Position numbers and translations under genes: made by a program. From Oidiodendron maius Zn (Eukaryota; Ascomycota; Leotiomycetes; Myxotrichaceae): a stretch of 64,000 nucleotides of DNA. The notes under the pieces are model-generated. The model did no database searches and had not been told where the DNA came from. It was given only the letters and a program-made list of their open reading frames with translations. Shown piece by piece: positions 23,491 through 37,468 of this stretch (the first letter of the stretch is position 1; every line of letters starts with the position of its first letter). The stretch spans positions 201,438-265,437 of the forward strand of contig KN832895.1 of assembly GCA_000827325.1 (NCBI GenBank), given 5' to 3'.

Positions 23491-24155
23491 GGTTGTTGGG
23501 GATGGGTTCATATGCAGAAATTATAGCCCACGTTGTCTGGTATTACATGTCTAAACGGCTATGTTATTTAACATGCGGTGGTTGGGTTATGAGAGAGCTC
23601 GGCCTACAACCTGGCCAGTGCAGTTCTTTCTACAGACGGAACACCAATGCGATTACTAGCAGTGCAGAAAAATCCTATCATTATCGGGTAGAGATTCATT
23701 TCAACTATGTTGATCCAAATTGGGCCCGTCACACTGCTCTGCCGTCGTCCTCGGTGTCTGGCCTACTTCGGGATTTCGAAATGACTCAAAATTTGTTATA
23801 TGGCGAACGAGACCTGGCGGACCTTCAGGGTCTTCATTCCCGTGTCTTCCATATGAATCCTAAGAGCATGACCTGAACCAGCGCCGGAAATCGAGTCCGA
23901 CCGGAATTCACCGGGTTCGCGGAGAAACCCTGCCGTTATCGTCCGGCGTCCAACATGAGAGTTTGGGAAACGGCGGGCCCTCTCGTGGCACCTTTGCGGA
24001 AAATAGATTCCGTAATCCCACTTTAATCCACAGACGAATCTCATATTTTGTCAGTCATGCGGCTGATGCAACGTTAAAGCGGTTTACCTTGTACCGAGAG
24101 ATGTTTATGGCATAAAAGTGTACCACGAACCCCAACGATACCATTGCTTCGTTCC

Positions 24156-24674
24156 ATGAAGAAGCGAGTTCAAGTTATTTCAATGGTCGACGCATACCGA
24201 GAAACTGACTTCAACCTCTCGCTGGAAGAACGAGTTCAAGCTTACTTGACCAGTATTATTTCAGACGCTGCATATGAGGGGTTCGATAGTGGTCCACTCC
24301 GCCACACCGAGTTCATCGCGGTCAGTGCCGAAGAGCAGACCATTCAATTCAAATTTCGAGTTCTAGAGTTCATGTGTAACAAGGATGGCAACCTCCACGG
24401 CGGTGCTGCCTCCACCATATTTGACAACTTGAGCTCAACAGCACTCTTCACAATCGGGCGACCTGGCTTTTGGGATAACCTCGGCGTGACCAGATCACTT
24501 TCGGTTGTTTTCCATAGGCCGTTACCTATGAATATCTCAGTTATTTTGACAAGCTCTGTGGTGTCAGCTGGGAGGCGGCTTGCGGATATCCAAGCTGTCA
24601 TAAAAACTCTCGATGGCAAAGTATGTGCTACATGCAGACACGAAAAAGTAAGAGTTGTGACACCGAAATTATGA
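24156..24674 (+). CDS. hotdog-fold acyl-CoA thioesterase (PaaI/ACOT13-like)
   Basis: An intact single-exon frame of 172 residues (163 if it starts at ATG 24183, MVDAYRETDF). The family hydrolyses acyl- or aryl-CoA esters. The core motif NLHGGAASTIFDNLSS matches the HGG..A..D active-site loop of PaaI-type hotdog proteins, followed by SVVFHRPLPM and a beta-rich end, SAGRRLADIQAVIKTLDG. I see no membrane or targeting segment. It lies in a run of intact genes starting here, after the pseudogene cluster. Confidence 0.8.
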   Translation: MKKRVQVISMVDAYRETDFNLSLEERVQAYLTSIISDAAYEGFDSGPLRHTEFIAVSAEEQTIQFKFRVLEFMCNKDGNLHGGAASTIFDNLSSTALFTIGRPGFWDNLGVTRSLSVVFHRPLPMNISVILTSSVVSAGRRLADIQAVIKTLDGKVCATCRHEKVRVVTPKL

Positions 24675-24913
24675 ACTGTGCGGGCTGCCACACTCTCTGC
24701 GTCCGCTCTTCGAAAGAAGGGTATGGGATGATTGTAGATATAAGCAGATATCATAATCTATGAATATATCGCCTTCTCAGGTTTTGAACAGTCCTTTCAT
24801 ACTTCAAGTACTTCAACCCCAATGCCTATTAATTGCATTGTGCCTCTCTTTTAACTTTGTTGAGCAGCAGACGGCACGACTATTGAGGCGAATGGTTAAT
24901 GATACTCAACCAA

Positions 24914-26709
<1,796 letters not shown>

Positions 26710-28572
26710 TATTAAGTATGCAGAAACCGATTGAAGTAGTTTTTCTTGAAGCCATGACGGAAATCAGGGTGTGTAACATTATATTATGTGCCTTAGGCGA
26801 CTCCACTGTATGACAGATCCCACTTTACGGGGAATCTCCGGGGCATATCAAATCCGGGGCAACTGTGGAGGACCCAGGATCTCTGGCTATATTATGCTGC
26901 TCCGTGATAGGCGCCTAAGCAAGGGGAGCTACTCCACAATCCAGATACGCCGAGTAAGTCCGAGCCTAGGCTGGCTCGTTGCTGGAATTTTCTGACACTG
27001 CAAGGAGGACTCGGACATTTTCGGGCCGTATTGCACTGTTTGTGAACTTGTATGCTATCCACTTCTCCTTGCCTTCCAGCGCCGTGAAATCAAATTTGTG
27101 GATCGGGTGGCGGTAGAAAGTCGTCTTCTTTCCATCGACAAGAGGACAATGGCCGTATATTCTCACCATACTGTGGTCGTGCCAGATAGAGAATGCAAGA
27201 ATTTGCCGATGGACTTCTATTTCGCTCTCCGAAATGCGAGCAGACGATTCTTGTACCAGAAGGAAAGCTTCCGTTCCAAGGTAAATACTGAAGAGGTTTC
27301 TTCTGACTCCCCCCGGTCACAAAGAGCCGTATGCAAGCAAGAGCCTCTGTCGAGCTATGTTTAAGAAGAAGCAGACGGTGCCTCAAGAAACCTTGTTTCG
27401 TGACGACATATTTGATAAAATTTGCGGGGAAAAAATACATGAATTCTAAGTAGAAAAGCATAACTAGAGGCTTCCTCAAAAGAGCCGTCATACACTATGG
27501 CAACGAGCTCATCCGCATCATGCTCAGCAAATCCCTTGGTCTGATAGTGCATAAATTACGTAGAACGATGTGGAGGCTAGTAGAGACTTGTACAGTTTGG
27601 TGTAATGGTCACCATAGGCAAAATTGAGAGAATTAAGTTCAACAAATAACCGTATTACTTAATGGATAAACTATCGGGATGAACAAATCACGCCGCAGTT
27701 ATTTTACTCTGGTGGATAGGTATAAAATATGAATTCCACGATTCTCGACGCCATGTTCCAATGGGGGTGGAACTCATCCTTCCACGGCCGCTGCCCACCG
27801 ATGACACTCAACGGGACTACGCAGCCCCTTATCCCGCCACAATAAATACGCCATATGCCGATTCAAGCTCCGTTTCCAAGCTGCCTTGCCCGTCATCTCG
27901 TTGGGATGGTAATCAAGAATGTAGGACGAGTCTTCCTCACTCACGCGTGTAAACACTCCTCTCCGGCGATGACGTGATTGCTCCAGACCACATGGATTCC
28001 TAAGCCGAGCTCGTCCACCAGCATGGAGCGGAACACATCGAATAGTGCTGGCGCCGTTTGGTTTCGTGTCCGTGACCACAAATGACACAGAGCGGCTTGG
28101 TGAGATTCTCATCATCTGCAATACAAGAATACTTGGAATTCGAGGTTACGTGGTGTGCTATTAGCTGGGAAATGGCTGCCTGCAAATCTGAATCAGGGTG
28201 TACAATACTACTGCCGTGGTCAAGGGCTAGAATTTCATTCTGCATATCCTTTCTCATCTCTGCAAGAGCTGCGCAGAGTAATGGCCATGCCGTAGGAGAC
28301 AACGCCGGGCTTATTCACAGGGTCGAGAGCGAGAATCCGGCGACAAAATCCGCCCCCGATGCTCCAAAGGCAAATTGGAAAAGGAGTGAAGTGGTCTTGC
28401 AAGTCAAATCCTAGCATTTCGTGAATAGCACAAGTCCTCGAGGGGCAGGGCCAAGCCTTCCATTACGACCTAGACCGCAAACTTATACCCCTCAACCTAT
28501 CCTCAGCAGATATCAGAACACATGAACTACAATGATAACACATGCAACAGTGTCTAGAAGTTCTAAACGCCT
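26710..28572. other. region without a recognised gene
   Basis: Several medium frames occur, notably minus-strand 28000-28417 (LQDHFTPFPICLW.., then VCEICGHG-like PLCVICGHGHE). Together with 27774-28121 they may be a decayed gene, since neighbouring frames stay protein-like (DELGLGIHVVWSNHVIAGEE on another frame near 27950-28010). I do not recognise the family. Nothing is supported at 26710-27770. Confidence 0.3.
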
Positions 28573-29676
28573 TCAATGCTTAGCCGTGACCTTGTCGCCT
28601 GTCAACTGCTCGACGTATGCCTTGGCCCTAGAGAAATAGTTAGCTCTACTTTATGGGGTCTGGAGAATGTGGAAACTTACATATCACCCATAGCGACCAT
28701 GCAAATCGTCTGCCAAACGCTCAATCCAATTCTAGGCGCAATGCCTCTGTACAAGCCCTTGATCCCATTCTGGGAGTAGATGTATTTGAAGGTTGACCCA
28801 ACAGTCATCTTAGCTGGCCGGTTGGGATCCACCGTCTTGCTCTGCATCTCGACTCGGATGACCTTGATAGGCTGATTCCAAGCACTAAGTCCACCACCTA
28901 GTCCTGAAGCCAGGATCTTCTCCCATGCACTCAATTGTCCGCCTTCGGCCTTTCCAGTCACCTTGCGGATGCCCTGCTCAGCCAGACGAGACAAACCGAA
29001 ACGGAAACCCCAGTTGGTCATTTGGCGGATGGCTACAGCGTTGACTCCCTTGTTGATACCGCGGATACCCTCCTTCCGGTAGATGTCTATGAATGTGGCG
29101 AATGTTCCGGGGGGCTTGACGCCTGCTTGTGCGAGCTTGGACTTTGTGATCTCGACGGTCTTCATGCAAGTGCAGAATCCCATGGTGGCGTAGGCCTGTG
29201 CTACTCCTCCCAGTACCCCTCCACTGATTCCTGCTGTGAAGTCGCTAGCGCCGAAGGTTCGCGCATAGTATTCGCCTTCGGAGGCTACGAAGAGGAGGAC
29301 GGCTCCTTTAGTGGAGGCTTCGATCCAGGCCCATGGGATGAGACCTTGATAAACTAGTCTCGAAAACGACGGAGATTAGAAAGAGTTCCCTTGGTAGGTT
29401 TACGAGGGAAAGAATCTTACAGCCAAGAACACCACCTCTTGCCCAGATACGACCTAGAGCTCCAGCAAAAGAATCTCCTCTATTTGCGGCCATCGTCGTC
29501 TTCGTCACCTCTAGAGGCTGTCCCAACGTGGTGACCTGAAAAAAGTCAGTAAATAAGCTGAACATTCGAACAGAGAGACTGGCTTCAAACATGTTAAGTG
29601 AAGCTCCCAAAAGTAAGTTCGAGAACTTGACGGGCTTCTTCTCGAGCACAGGCTTATCAATAGCGACGGACATCAT
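28573..29676 (-). CDS. yhm2: mitochondrial citrate/oxoglutarate carrier
   Basis: Exons 29584-29676, 29421-29535, 28681-29353 and 28573-28627 join in phase to give 311 residues. It matches the Yhm2 subfamily of mitochondrial solute carriers: [24 protein letters not shown] (first carrier motif), [41 protein letters not shown] and the end [18 protein letters not shown]. Yhm2 exchanges citrate for oxoglutarate across the inner membrane. Two oddities: the third-repeat motif reads NQPIKVIR where a Glu is usual, and the first intron (29536-29583, 48 bases) starts GC rather than GT. If unspliced it would add 16 residues in frame. ATG 29673 is an alternative start. Confidence 0.85.
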
Positions 29677-30227
29677 TGCTGTAGAGTGTAATTGGTGGGG
29701 CCCTGACCAAGGGAATAAGGGTACTTCGTCGCACGGTGTGAGGTTGTTCTTAAAAGTTTGTCGTTGTAGCTTGAAAGAGGCACAAGTCAACGAATTATTT
29801 CAGGGGTCTTCTCGGTAAAAGGCGAAACACAGAATTCGGTACCTGATTTAGCAACGTGTACTTTATTGAATTACTTACGTGAAACGCTTGGGGGCGGTAT
29901 TAATATAAATTTTATTCACACAAGATTTCCGGAGTTAGACATTGGGTTTTACAAACCTTTCGAGGGCTTTTCCTTCCAATGGCATGAGGTATTGTTGGCT
30001 TTGGGACTTGCGCTTTTTCGACGGTCGCTTATGTGCACGATGAAGGAGGGTAGAGAGGAATCTTTTTACGTTTTGATATGCATTGTAGTTCGAGGCTCCC
30101 CTTCATTGGCGCGGTCGCTCATAACTTACAGCAGTGAATGGAGAGGGAGAGGCATCAAGGAACGCGAAAAGAGGGCGGCCCATAAAAACATTATAGAGGA
30201 ACGCCACACTTTAAAATGAAATGGGTA
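29677..30227. other. intergenic, no gene seen
   Basis: This includes the promoter side of the carrier gene. No coding frame is supported; the right part is AT-rich. Confidence 0.4.
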
Positions 30228-30420
30228 TCCCCTCGTCCGGTAGGAACTAGCCACGCTAGAAGGGATACTTTGTCCAATAATACGTCTCAATTTACCACTT
30301 ACTCGTCGCAAAACTGACTGAATTAGGAATAGTCGCTCATAATTTTATTCAGGAGCAAATCATCATACAGGAATAGGGAAAACCCCTCCTAGCGTGGCTA
30401 GTTCCTACCGGACAAGGGGA
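30228..30420. mobile_element. MITE with 32-bp terminal inverted repeats, TA target
   Basis: A 193-bp element. The terminal inverted repeats 30228-30259 (TCCCCTCGTCCGGTAGGAAC..) and 30389-30420 are complementary with one mismatch, and each end is flanked by TA. There is no coding capacity. TA duplication and size fit a Tc1/mariner-derived MITE. Confidence 0.7.
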
Positions 30421-30422
30421 TA

Positions 30423-31756
30423 GTTTACAATATTATATTTAGCGTGACTATGAATATAATAAATATTATATAAATGCGCTGCTCCGTAAATCCTCGCTAA
30501 GACGCTTGGCGTTTTATGTGCCCCCTCCTTGTTTTCTGGATAAACCCGGCATGTAGGTTTCTATATGCTCTGAGTCTTTAAAGTTTAGTTGCGTTATTTT
30601 TTTAATAGAACCTTTGTGTTATGGCCCCGAATTCTAGAGATAAGCCGTTAGTCGCGATAGAGCAGGGGGAACAGCTAAAGCGGCTCTTGATGGTATGGAT
30701 GGAACGATCGACAGTATATAAGACCATGGTGATTTTTTGGTTGGAGATCAAATTCTTATAGACAATTGGCTAAATAATAATAACAAACAAACCATAACTT
30801 CATATACTCGCGAGGGAGAGATTTGAGACCCCCAAACAATGGATTCGTCTCGGCACGGTGGTTGTCTCGTCACCCAGGGATGGACGTTAACATTAGTAAT
30901 CTGTAGCTTAAATCTTTAAGGGAAATAGAAGTTGGCCGTACGGCTAGTGACTTGCGGTCTAGGTATCATATTGCGACCGGACATGGGACCATTGAATAAG
31001 GGGCACCGTACGAAGTCCCTCCCCGGTCTCTCCGTTGTTGCCTTCGTGGGCAAGGATGGGGAGGAGGACTCATAAAGTCACATGATAGAAGGGCAATGCC
31101 TTTATGCCTTAAGCACAAAAAGCAGGCTCATCATCTAAAATTCCAGAATCGTAGGTTGTTTTACAAGGAATACGCAACCGCCAGCTCAGTTCCAAGAAAC
31201 AGATTTCCGAAAGTCATGTCTGTTCGCACGTACCAACACGTGAAGAATTTGCTGCCGTGCCACTTCTCCCCTACAACTCCCTTTGCGGCATCAGAATTTC
31301 TTCGCATTTCGCTGCTTGAACGCCAGTTCATTAGGCTGCTATTGCATATCTTGGGTTTGCGACATCGACTGACGCGCTAGGGCTAGCAGGATGTTCAACC
31401 TGGCACTTTCAAGAGTGCAGAGAGTGATAGGTCCTACCGAACCTCTTGATCAACGCATGACTGACTCAAACGCTCGCAGATAAGTCTGTATTATCTTTAC
31501 ACAGAATGATCTGAGTAATCGGCATCATTATGACGGTTACTTTAGTCGTTCGCGGCACTTCTATACGAAAAGTCCCTACCAATCGAGTGTCTACCTCTCT
31601 GGCTATTGTCGTATCATTTGACTTATCATCCTTTCCCTACAAATTCAAATACACAGCAGAGAAACATGGCATATACATACCGCGGAATGGGCAGGAAGGG
31701 TAGGCAGCTGCAAAGTGCTGACTTAAATTCTTGATTAGATTTTCGGGTTCCAGGAG
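30423..31756. other. region without a supported gene
   Basis: The part 30630-31000 reads vaguely like worn coding sequence with stops, but no family was recognised. A 94-residue frame at 31096-31380 (plus) has no known motif. Confidence 0.35.
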
Positions 31757-33720
31757 TTGAGATTTAAGAGAGCAATTCCTTTTTGCACTTTCCCATTTCC
31801 TAATCTCAATTATAGGCTCGATGCCCCGCCTTCCTTAAATCGGCTACAGATCCTCATTCCGTCGCAATCTCTCCAACAACCGCACCTGCCGATGCGCAAG
31901 AGTAGCCCACATCCCATTTCGAAGATGCAAGACCTTTCCAGATATATCAATAGCGAGCTTGCTGAAGAATCTGCAAAATTAGGTCTTAAAGACAACACTG
32001 GCATCTTGCCTGGATGGCGCAGTGGTCGTGCGCCTCGGGTCCCAAAAGTCGTCGCGACTAACGAGTCTCGTCCCGCTCGCTAGGATGTGGTACGTGAGGG
32101 ATGTTGGTTCGAATCCAGCTCTAGGCACCTCTTCTGTTGCCTCCCAGAAGATGACTAGCTGGTCTACCTAGGACTGCTCCCCCTAGGCCTAGCTTGAACC
32201 CGGATTCTGCTCCTGGCTATCACAGCAGCGGTTTTTGCCTAACCGAGAACCTTGGCCCCGGCTTCTGCTCCCGGATACCACAGCAGCGGTCGCCTAACCG
32301 AGAACCTGGGCAAAACCCTACTTTTCTAGAGGGGTGAGCCTCTAGAAACGACGAAGACTAAATCATTGATACGCGACCAAAGAGCTTGAGACTAGGGTAA
32401 TAGGGCCCTACAACCGCGACCAATCATGTAGCGAAGCGACCAGCCCCCCGGTGGCCGTCTAGGAACAGAACTGAGTGAGAGACAGGGCTGGACACCAGAG
32501 GCAGGGACAGTGGTCTGATCCCAGGGAGAAGGAGGAAGTTTGGTTCAGAGTTGCCACTGAACGAGTTTACCTAGGCCTCCCGATTATTTGCCTGTATTAC
32601 AAGGGGGGTATGCATATCAGTGAGGATTCTTCCGAGAGGTTGCGTTAGCCTTTGTATATAGGATATTATTGTGTAGAAGTACCGCGGCTTAGCCATTGCG
32701 GAGGACAAATAATAAATAAATAAATAATAACACTGGCATCTTACACAGCTGCCTAAATGGCGTAGAAGGTGGCAACACCCCGCCTTATACAAACAAGCCC
32801 ATGCTGTTGCCGGTTCTGCCTGGTTAGGAACTGTCAAGAATAACTGGACAGTCGTCTGCAATCCGAAACACAGAGTTAAGCTGGACTATAGACAGCTCTG
32901 CATCATTGCACGGGGTTGATATCTCAAGCTTCCTGTCTATGCACTTGGGGCTTGTGAAAGCAAGAACGAAAAATGGTAGATTAAATGTTGAAAAGAACTT
33001 AACACTAGAAGAGATAGGCCCAGTTGCTTCCGGTCTTATTAAAGACGGCTCTATTCCTTTTTTTTTATAAATAGTGATAATCCTCTATGTGACATCTGGA
33101 TATTCTTCCTCTCTGCAAGAGCTATGGAACATAGTGCAGAAGACGCTGTTGTTGCATCATTTGACATTTTGTATGGTCTTATAGACATAAAAGGTACAAA
33201 GCTGCTTCGGCAGTTTACGTATGTGCAGTTAGCTGATGTGCAGTTAGTTGATGCAATTAACACTCTAGTAAATGCCGTATCCACAGAGCGCTGCCCCAGA
33301 CACCTCCACCAAGGGCCCAGTTATAGGGATAAGAGCCTTTATATTGATGTCTACCTTATGGCCAAAGGAAAACCATTAAATGACACAAAGTTCAGAAATG
33401 AGCTATCAGTGCGTAAAGGGATTGGAGTACGCCTGCGTCAGCGTGTCTGTCCATCGTCCCTCTTGTTAGCTCTTTATTCAGACGATGCGGAATCAATCGT
33501 GTATGTTCTCTCTTGATTGGCATGACCAAGCTGATACCACAATAGCCAAAACACTTCGATTAGCCTGCCTGCTCTAAGGAGCCTCGCTACTAAAGTGGAG
33601 CAGGCCTGCCCTGATCTTGTTCGCATACTGGGTAACCTAGCTCAGGGACAAAGGATAGTTAGGTCTAGTGTGCGACCTGACGCAAGCAACATGCGAGATG
33701 CTTTCGCTTAGACAGCCACT
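31757..33720 (+). pseudogene. unidentified fungal gene, decayed and split by a SINE
   Basis: Protein-like frames run collinearly: MRKSSPHPISKMQDLSRYIN and LAEESAKLGLKDNTG before the SINE; after it LPKWRRRWQHPALYKQAHAV and DYRQLCIIARG; then ISSFLSMHLGLVKARTKNGR, LTLEEIGPVASGLIKDG, NPLCDIWIFFLSARAMEHS, a clean 131-codon frame at 33124-33516, and VEQACPDLVRILGNLAQG to about 33710. Stops and frame changes separate several blocks. No domain was recognised; it looks like a conserved hypothetical protein of about 500 residues. The SINE at 32008-32728 sits in the coding sequence and carries part of it as its 14-bp target duplication. Confidence 0.55.
32008..32728 (+). mobile_element. tRNA-derived SINE, copy 2
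   Basis: A 721-bp element with a tRNA-like head (A box TGGCGCAGTGG at 32014, B box GGTTCGAATCC near 32106) and near-complementary GCCTGGA / TCTAGGC acceptor-like ends. A long non-coding body follows, then a tail of TAAA repeats at about 32706-32728. The perfect 14-bp target duplication AACACTGGCATCTT is at 31994-32007 and 32729-32742. It is almost identical to 9119-9827 in the reverse orientation. The close match and intact duplication suggest recent movement. Confidence 0.88.
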
Positions 33721-35235
33721 GAATTCCTGGGGTTGGCTGGATGATAGTAATTTTTGATTGAGGACTTCGCCAACCAGAAGGAGTTGAAGACAATGGCAAT
33801 TGTTGTGAAGACGGCGAGAATTTAAGTGTGGCCTAGTGAGAAACGCTAGTGAGAAATTTTAATCAGATTAGCTTAGGGAGAGGAGAATAAGAAAATTTTA
33901 TCAGGCTAGTAAGAAAGGCACGTGAAACTCTGTGATGCTTCATCATGCTAGAGTACTCAGGAAGGGAGAGCCATGCAAGGGGAAACGACGGTGGGAAACG
34001 CCAGTGAGGAATTCTAATTAGATCAGAATAGGAAATTCTCGTGACGGTACAGTACTCAGGAGGGAAAGCCAAGCGAGTGAGAAATACCAATGAGAAATTT
34101 TGGTATCCAGGCGAGTAATGCCAGTGAGAAATACCAGTGAAAAATGCCAGTGAGAAATGTCAGTGAGAAATGCCAGTGAGAAATGCCAGTGAGAAATGCC
34201 AGTGAGAAATGTCAGCGCGAATGCTGTTGAGACAAAGGTCGGCCAGCGGCAGGCTTCGAGCACGGCTTGCATTGCCGGATTTTCGAGTCAAGGAAGTCTA
34301 CCCAAGACTGCTGTGTCTACGCTTCGCTACTTCATCCCCGAATCTCGAATCCGTCGGCCTCTCTCGGTATACGCAAAGGCCTAATGATCCTTATGGAATC
34401 GTTCTTCATGAATTTTTATGGGTGAAGGGAGGTGAGCGGCGATTGACAACGCGGCATGGTGTTCTGGATCGATGCAGTCTAGCAAATACAACGAACTAAT
34501 TAGCTTTGTCTGATAGTTAAGAGGTAGAATAGGTAAGCCTCACTTACAGGACAGAGGGCTGCGTTGAGTAGTGCGCAGAGTCATGAGAATGTTCCTGACT
34601 GATCGAAAGACAAAGCGAGGACAAGAAATCTGAAAATGTGGGAGTGGCATTGACCCTGTATTCTTGTGGCCGTTAAAATAAGGCCAAAATAGAACCACGA
34701 GACCAAGTGGTGGCTATCAATATCGTGAGGGCTTTGATGCTCATCGTGTTTCGACTAACTTGGCTAGAAACTGAGGCTACCGTCTCTTGAGGAGGATGAT
34801 CATAGTTCATCCTCGAACGCCATCATTTTTCAAGGCAGTCGGGGGGATCTTTCCAGATGGGCATATCATCGTTAGACAAAGGCAAGATATCTCACAGTAC
34901 ATTTGACCAAGAATGCGGCAATGTTGTCTTAAGACACCTGCTTCGAAAGCGCGAAATACTATATCGGCTTCAGTTGCAAACATTGGAAGATTTCAAATCT
35001 ATTATGGGTAGTGACTTGGACAGTAATTGATAGAAGCACAGCCTGAAATTGATTTTGCTGGATATCCATCTTTTGCTTCTCTTCCTCTCTTTCTCCGTCC
35101 CGCCGCTCTTTCTATTCCTGCCCGATTCTCGCCGCCTCTCTCTCCTCTCTCTCTTTTTCTTTTCCTTTTCTACTGTACTGAATAACTAATACCGACTACT
35201 ACCTACATTGTGTATTATAGGCTAAATTTGGGGAT
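33721..35235. other. repeat-rich intergenic stretch
   Basis: It holds diverged copies of a GCCAGTGAGAAAT unit from about 33830 and the cleaner array noted separately. The remainder to 35235 has no supported gene. A pyrimidine-rich tract (TCTCTTTCTC-like) lies at about 35080-35170. Confidence 0.4.
34117..34213. repeat. 13-bp tandem array
   Basis: About seven to eight head-to-tail units of GCCAGTGAGAAAT with single-base variants (ATACC, ATGTC). Scattered worn relatives extend left to about 33830. Confidence 0.8.
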
Positions 35236-35411
35236 TTGCTATTTACACAGCTCGTCCAATCAAAAATAGTATGCGACGTTGAGCACCCACGGCGTTGGTG
35301 GTTGGAGGAAACTCAGCAGAAAGTATATCCAAATTTGAGTAAGATAGCTCTAGATATGCTATCAATACCAGCTATGTCGGCTGAGCCAGAACGTCTCTTT
35401 TCAGGGCTGCT
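35236..35411 (+). mobile_element. hAT transposase C-terminal (dimerisation) fragment
   Basis: The frame reads HPRRWWLEETQQKVYPNLSK and MLSIPAMSAEPERLFSG, the hATC dimerisation motif shared by hAT-superfamily transposases. Similarity ends near 35411 and the catalytic part is not recognisable upstream. It is an isolated fragment next to the 3' end of the rhodopsin-domain gene. Confidence 0.7.
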
Positions 35412-35548
35412 CTCCTGGCAGGGGACTAATAGCGAAGGGGGCCTATATGCTGGTTTATATAGTATTCCCCTTCTGGATTATCATGGACCCGGTGTTGGCC
35501 GCCTCACAGGGTGATAAATACTATGACATAGCTAAATCGCTGCCACTT

Positions 35549-37058
35549 TTACCATACTCGGCCTGCTCCATCTTCCCTATTTTCGGTTTCAATACTAATC
35601 TCCGTCCTCATGTATATGCCCTCCGCGTTGTTCAGGTGCTCGTCGCTGCCACCCTCTGTGCACCATGGATTTCCAGCTGCGGTGTCTACCTTGCTTCTCG
35701 GTCGCGTCGTGCCGACAGTGCTTTGGATCCCTAGCGCATGACAAGTCTCCTTTCTGCGGTAGATATTACGCAGTGAGTACGGGCTATGTTGAATGTCTTG
35801 TCGCTGGCTCGACGCTAAGTGGGAGGTCTTGTCGAGGAGGGACTTGAAAAGGGGTGCCAGAGCAGGAATGCTGGCGACAATTATTCCTAGGTTATTTTCC
35901 ACCATTGACCACAGGATGAGTTTCGAGCTGTCGAGGTAGTTGGACAAGGATTTAATAGTGAGGATCCGGATTATTTGGATTATCGTGATAAAGATTCCCA
36001 GAGAGAAAATGCATATCAGGATGGCTTTCTTCCGCAGTGGTAGCTTCGCTTGAATAAGCATTGGATATGGCGTGAATATTCTTCACATTTGTTAGTAAGG
36101 TTCTGGGTATATAGTTCAGGCGAGTGCAAGAAAGTATTGACGCACATAATAACATCGAATACTATCGTCAGAGATGCCATGCTAGTGTAGAAAGGCACTG
36201 CCACAACGCAGGATCCCCAAGTTATAGCAGGATCCCACTGCTTTGCTACCTAATTCCATGAGGTACGTCAGTGGCTGTATGAACTATGCAGACTCTCCAA
36301 CTCAGTCGAATTCCAGAGCTTACAGGGCGACAGAGGTTGATCTGGACCAACAGGAAGCATAAATGGAAACATGTGCAGGCAACGGCAATGATGATAATTG
36401 CGATGCGGTATGTCCTGTCAACAGCAATTCTCAGGAACATGAAGAGCAGGCTAAGCTTGAAGCCTAAGATGCTGGTAATGTAGCTATATCTTTCTGGTTA
36501 GTCCGCTTCTACGGATAAGACACCGTATCCTTAGCACACTCACAAAGGCGCGCCGCAGTATTGAAGCTAACAAGCAGGTCAGCTCGAGGTCCCTAGGAAG
36601 ATTTTACAAAACTTACCAGACCAAATAGTTTCACATTCTGGTCTGGCATGGCTGAGAGGTCATGAAGACCAAGGCCATATCTTGACTCTAACATCCTGTT
36701 AGATGCCAGGCTAGACGGCAATGTAGGACGAGGACTCACGAGTCACAGTGATCACCATGAACCCCAGTGACATAAACTACCCGATAAGGTGAGAACTAAG
36801 ACCTGTAATATATTCGGGCAGAACCTACCCAGGTAAACACCATGATCCAGTCATCTAATGCAGAAGTTAGCCTTTTTTCTGCCACCTGAAGGAATAGAAG
36901 AGCCTACCGATTCCAATTGCTTTCACGACCCATCCTCGCACATACGTGCGAAGGCAAATTACAATAAAAGACAGGGTCGTAAGGGTGATGCCTACTGCTG
37001 CAATGGCGGGACCCGACGTGACAGCATCTGGACTGTCAGTGTTGAACGTCCAGCCCAT
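35549..37058 (-). CDS. rhodopsin-domain (Pth11-type) integral membrane protein, eight exons
   Basis: Exons 36908-37058, 36829-36854, 36740-36776, 36617-36687, 36544-36566, 36324-36489, 36146-36249 and 35549-36080 join in phase to give 369 residues. Exons are tiny but the chain keeps the frame and the family order: TM1 around AIAAVGITLTTLSFIVICLR, GWVVKAIGIDDWIMVF (the conserved DD-W), QYCGAPLYSYITSILGFKL, a TM in IAIIIIAVACTCFHLCFLL, CRPVAKQWDP, TM in SLTIVFDVIIIFTPYPML (the DV..PYP motif), then SLGIFITIIQIIRI and NNLGIIVASIPALAPLF. The tail is polar and cytosolic. Such 7-TM proteins are candidate receptors or sit beside metabolite clusters; the ligand is unknown. Splice sites were chosen by eye. 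Confidence 0.75.
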
Positions 37059-37468
37059 TGCAAAGGTTGTCCTCGTGAGCAAGTTATCAATCGCCACGGA
37101 ATTTCGTGGTCCTGACGAAGAAGTGTACGAGAGGAGAGGGAGCGGCGCGTATAAGATGGGACCCATAAGGCCGTCGTAGCACGATCTCCCGTCCCAGCAC
37201 CATTCATATGAAGAACCCTGTGATTGTGATACTTGGTTCTGCCGCCTAATGTCCGTCCACTATGCCGGGTGCTGTAGCACGTCCGCCTAGAGCTTGCAGG
37301 GCTTAAACACAGGTTAGAGGGAGTGCTGGCATCCAGGGCGATACCAGCCATGTTACGCCAGCACCAGGAGAAATCATGTACTCCACAGCCAATAACAGTA
37401 GAGTGATCAAGTGAAGGCTGTGACCGGTGCGACTGGCACTCAAAACATACGGAGGTACGGACTCCGTA

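Noticed and set aside
23145-23876. 243-codon plus-strand frame as one gene
   Set aside because: Only a short internal part resembles a monooxygenase; the left part is antisense to the SDR remnant and the right part has no similarity.
30630-31000. Possible Tc1-type transposase remnant
   Set aside because: The reading is too broken and no catalytic DDE block or terminal repeat could be identified.
32008-32125. Possible true tRNA gene (A and B boxes)
   Set aside because: The tRNA-like part has a long insert, no credible anticodon stem, a 600-base body, a tail and target duplication; it is the head of a SINE.
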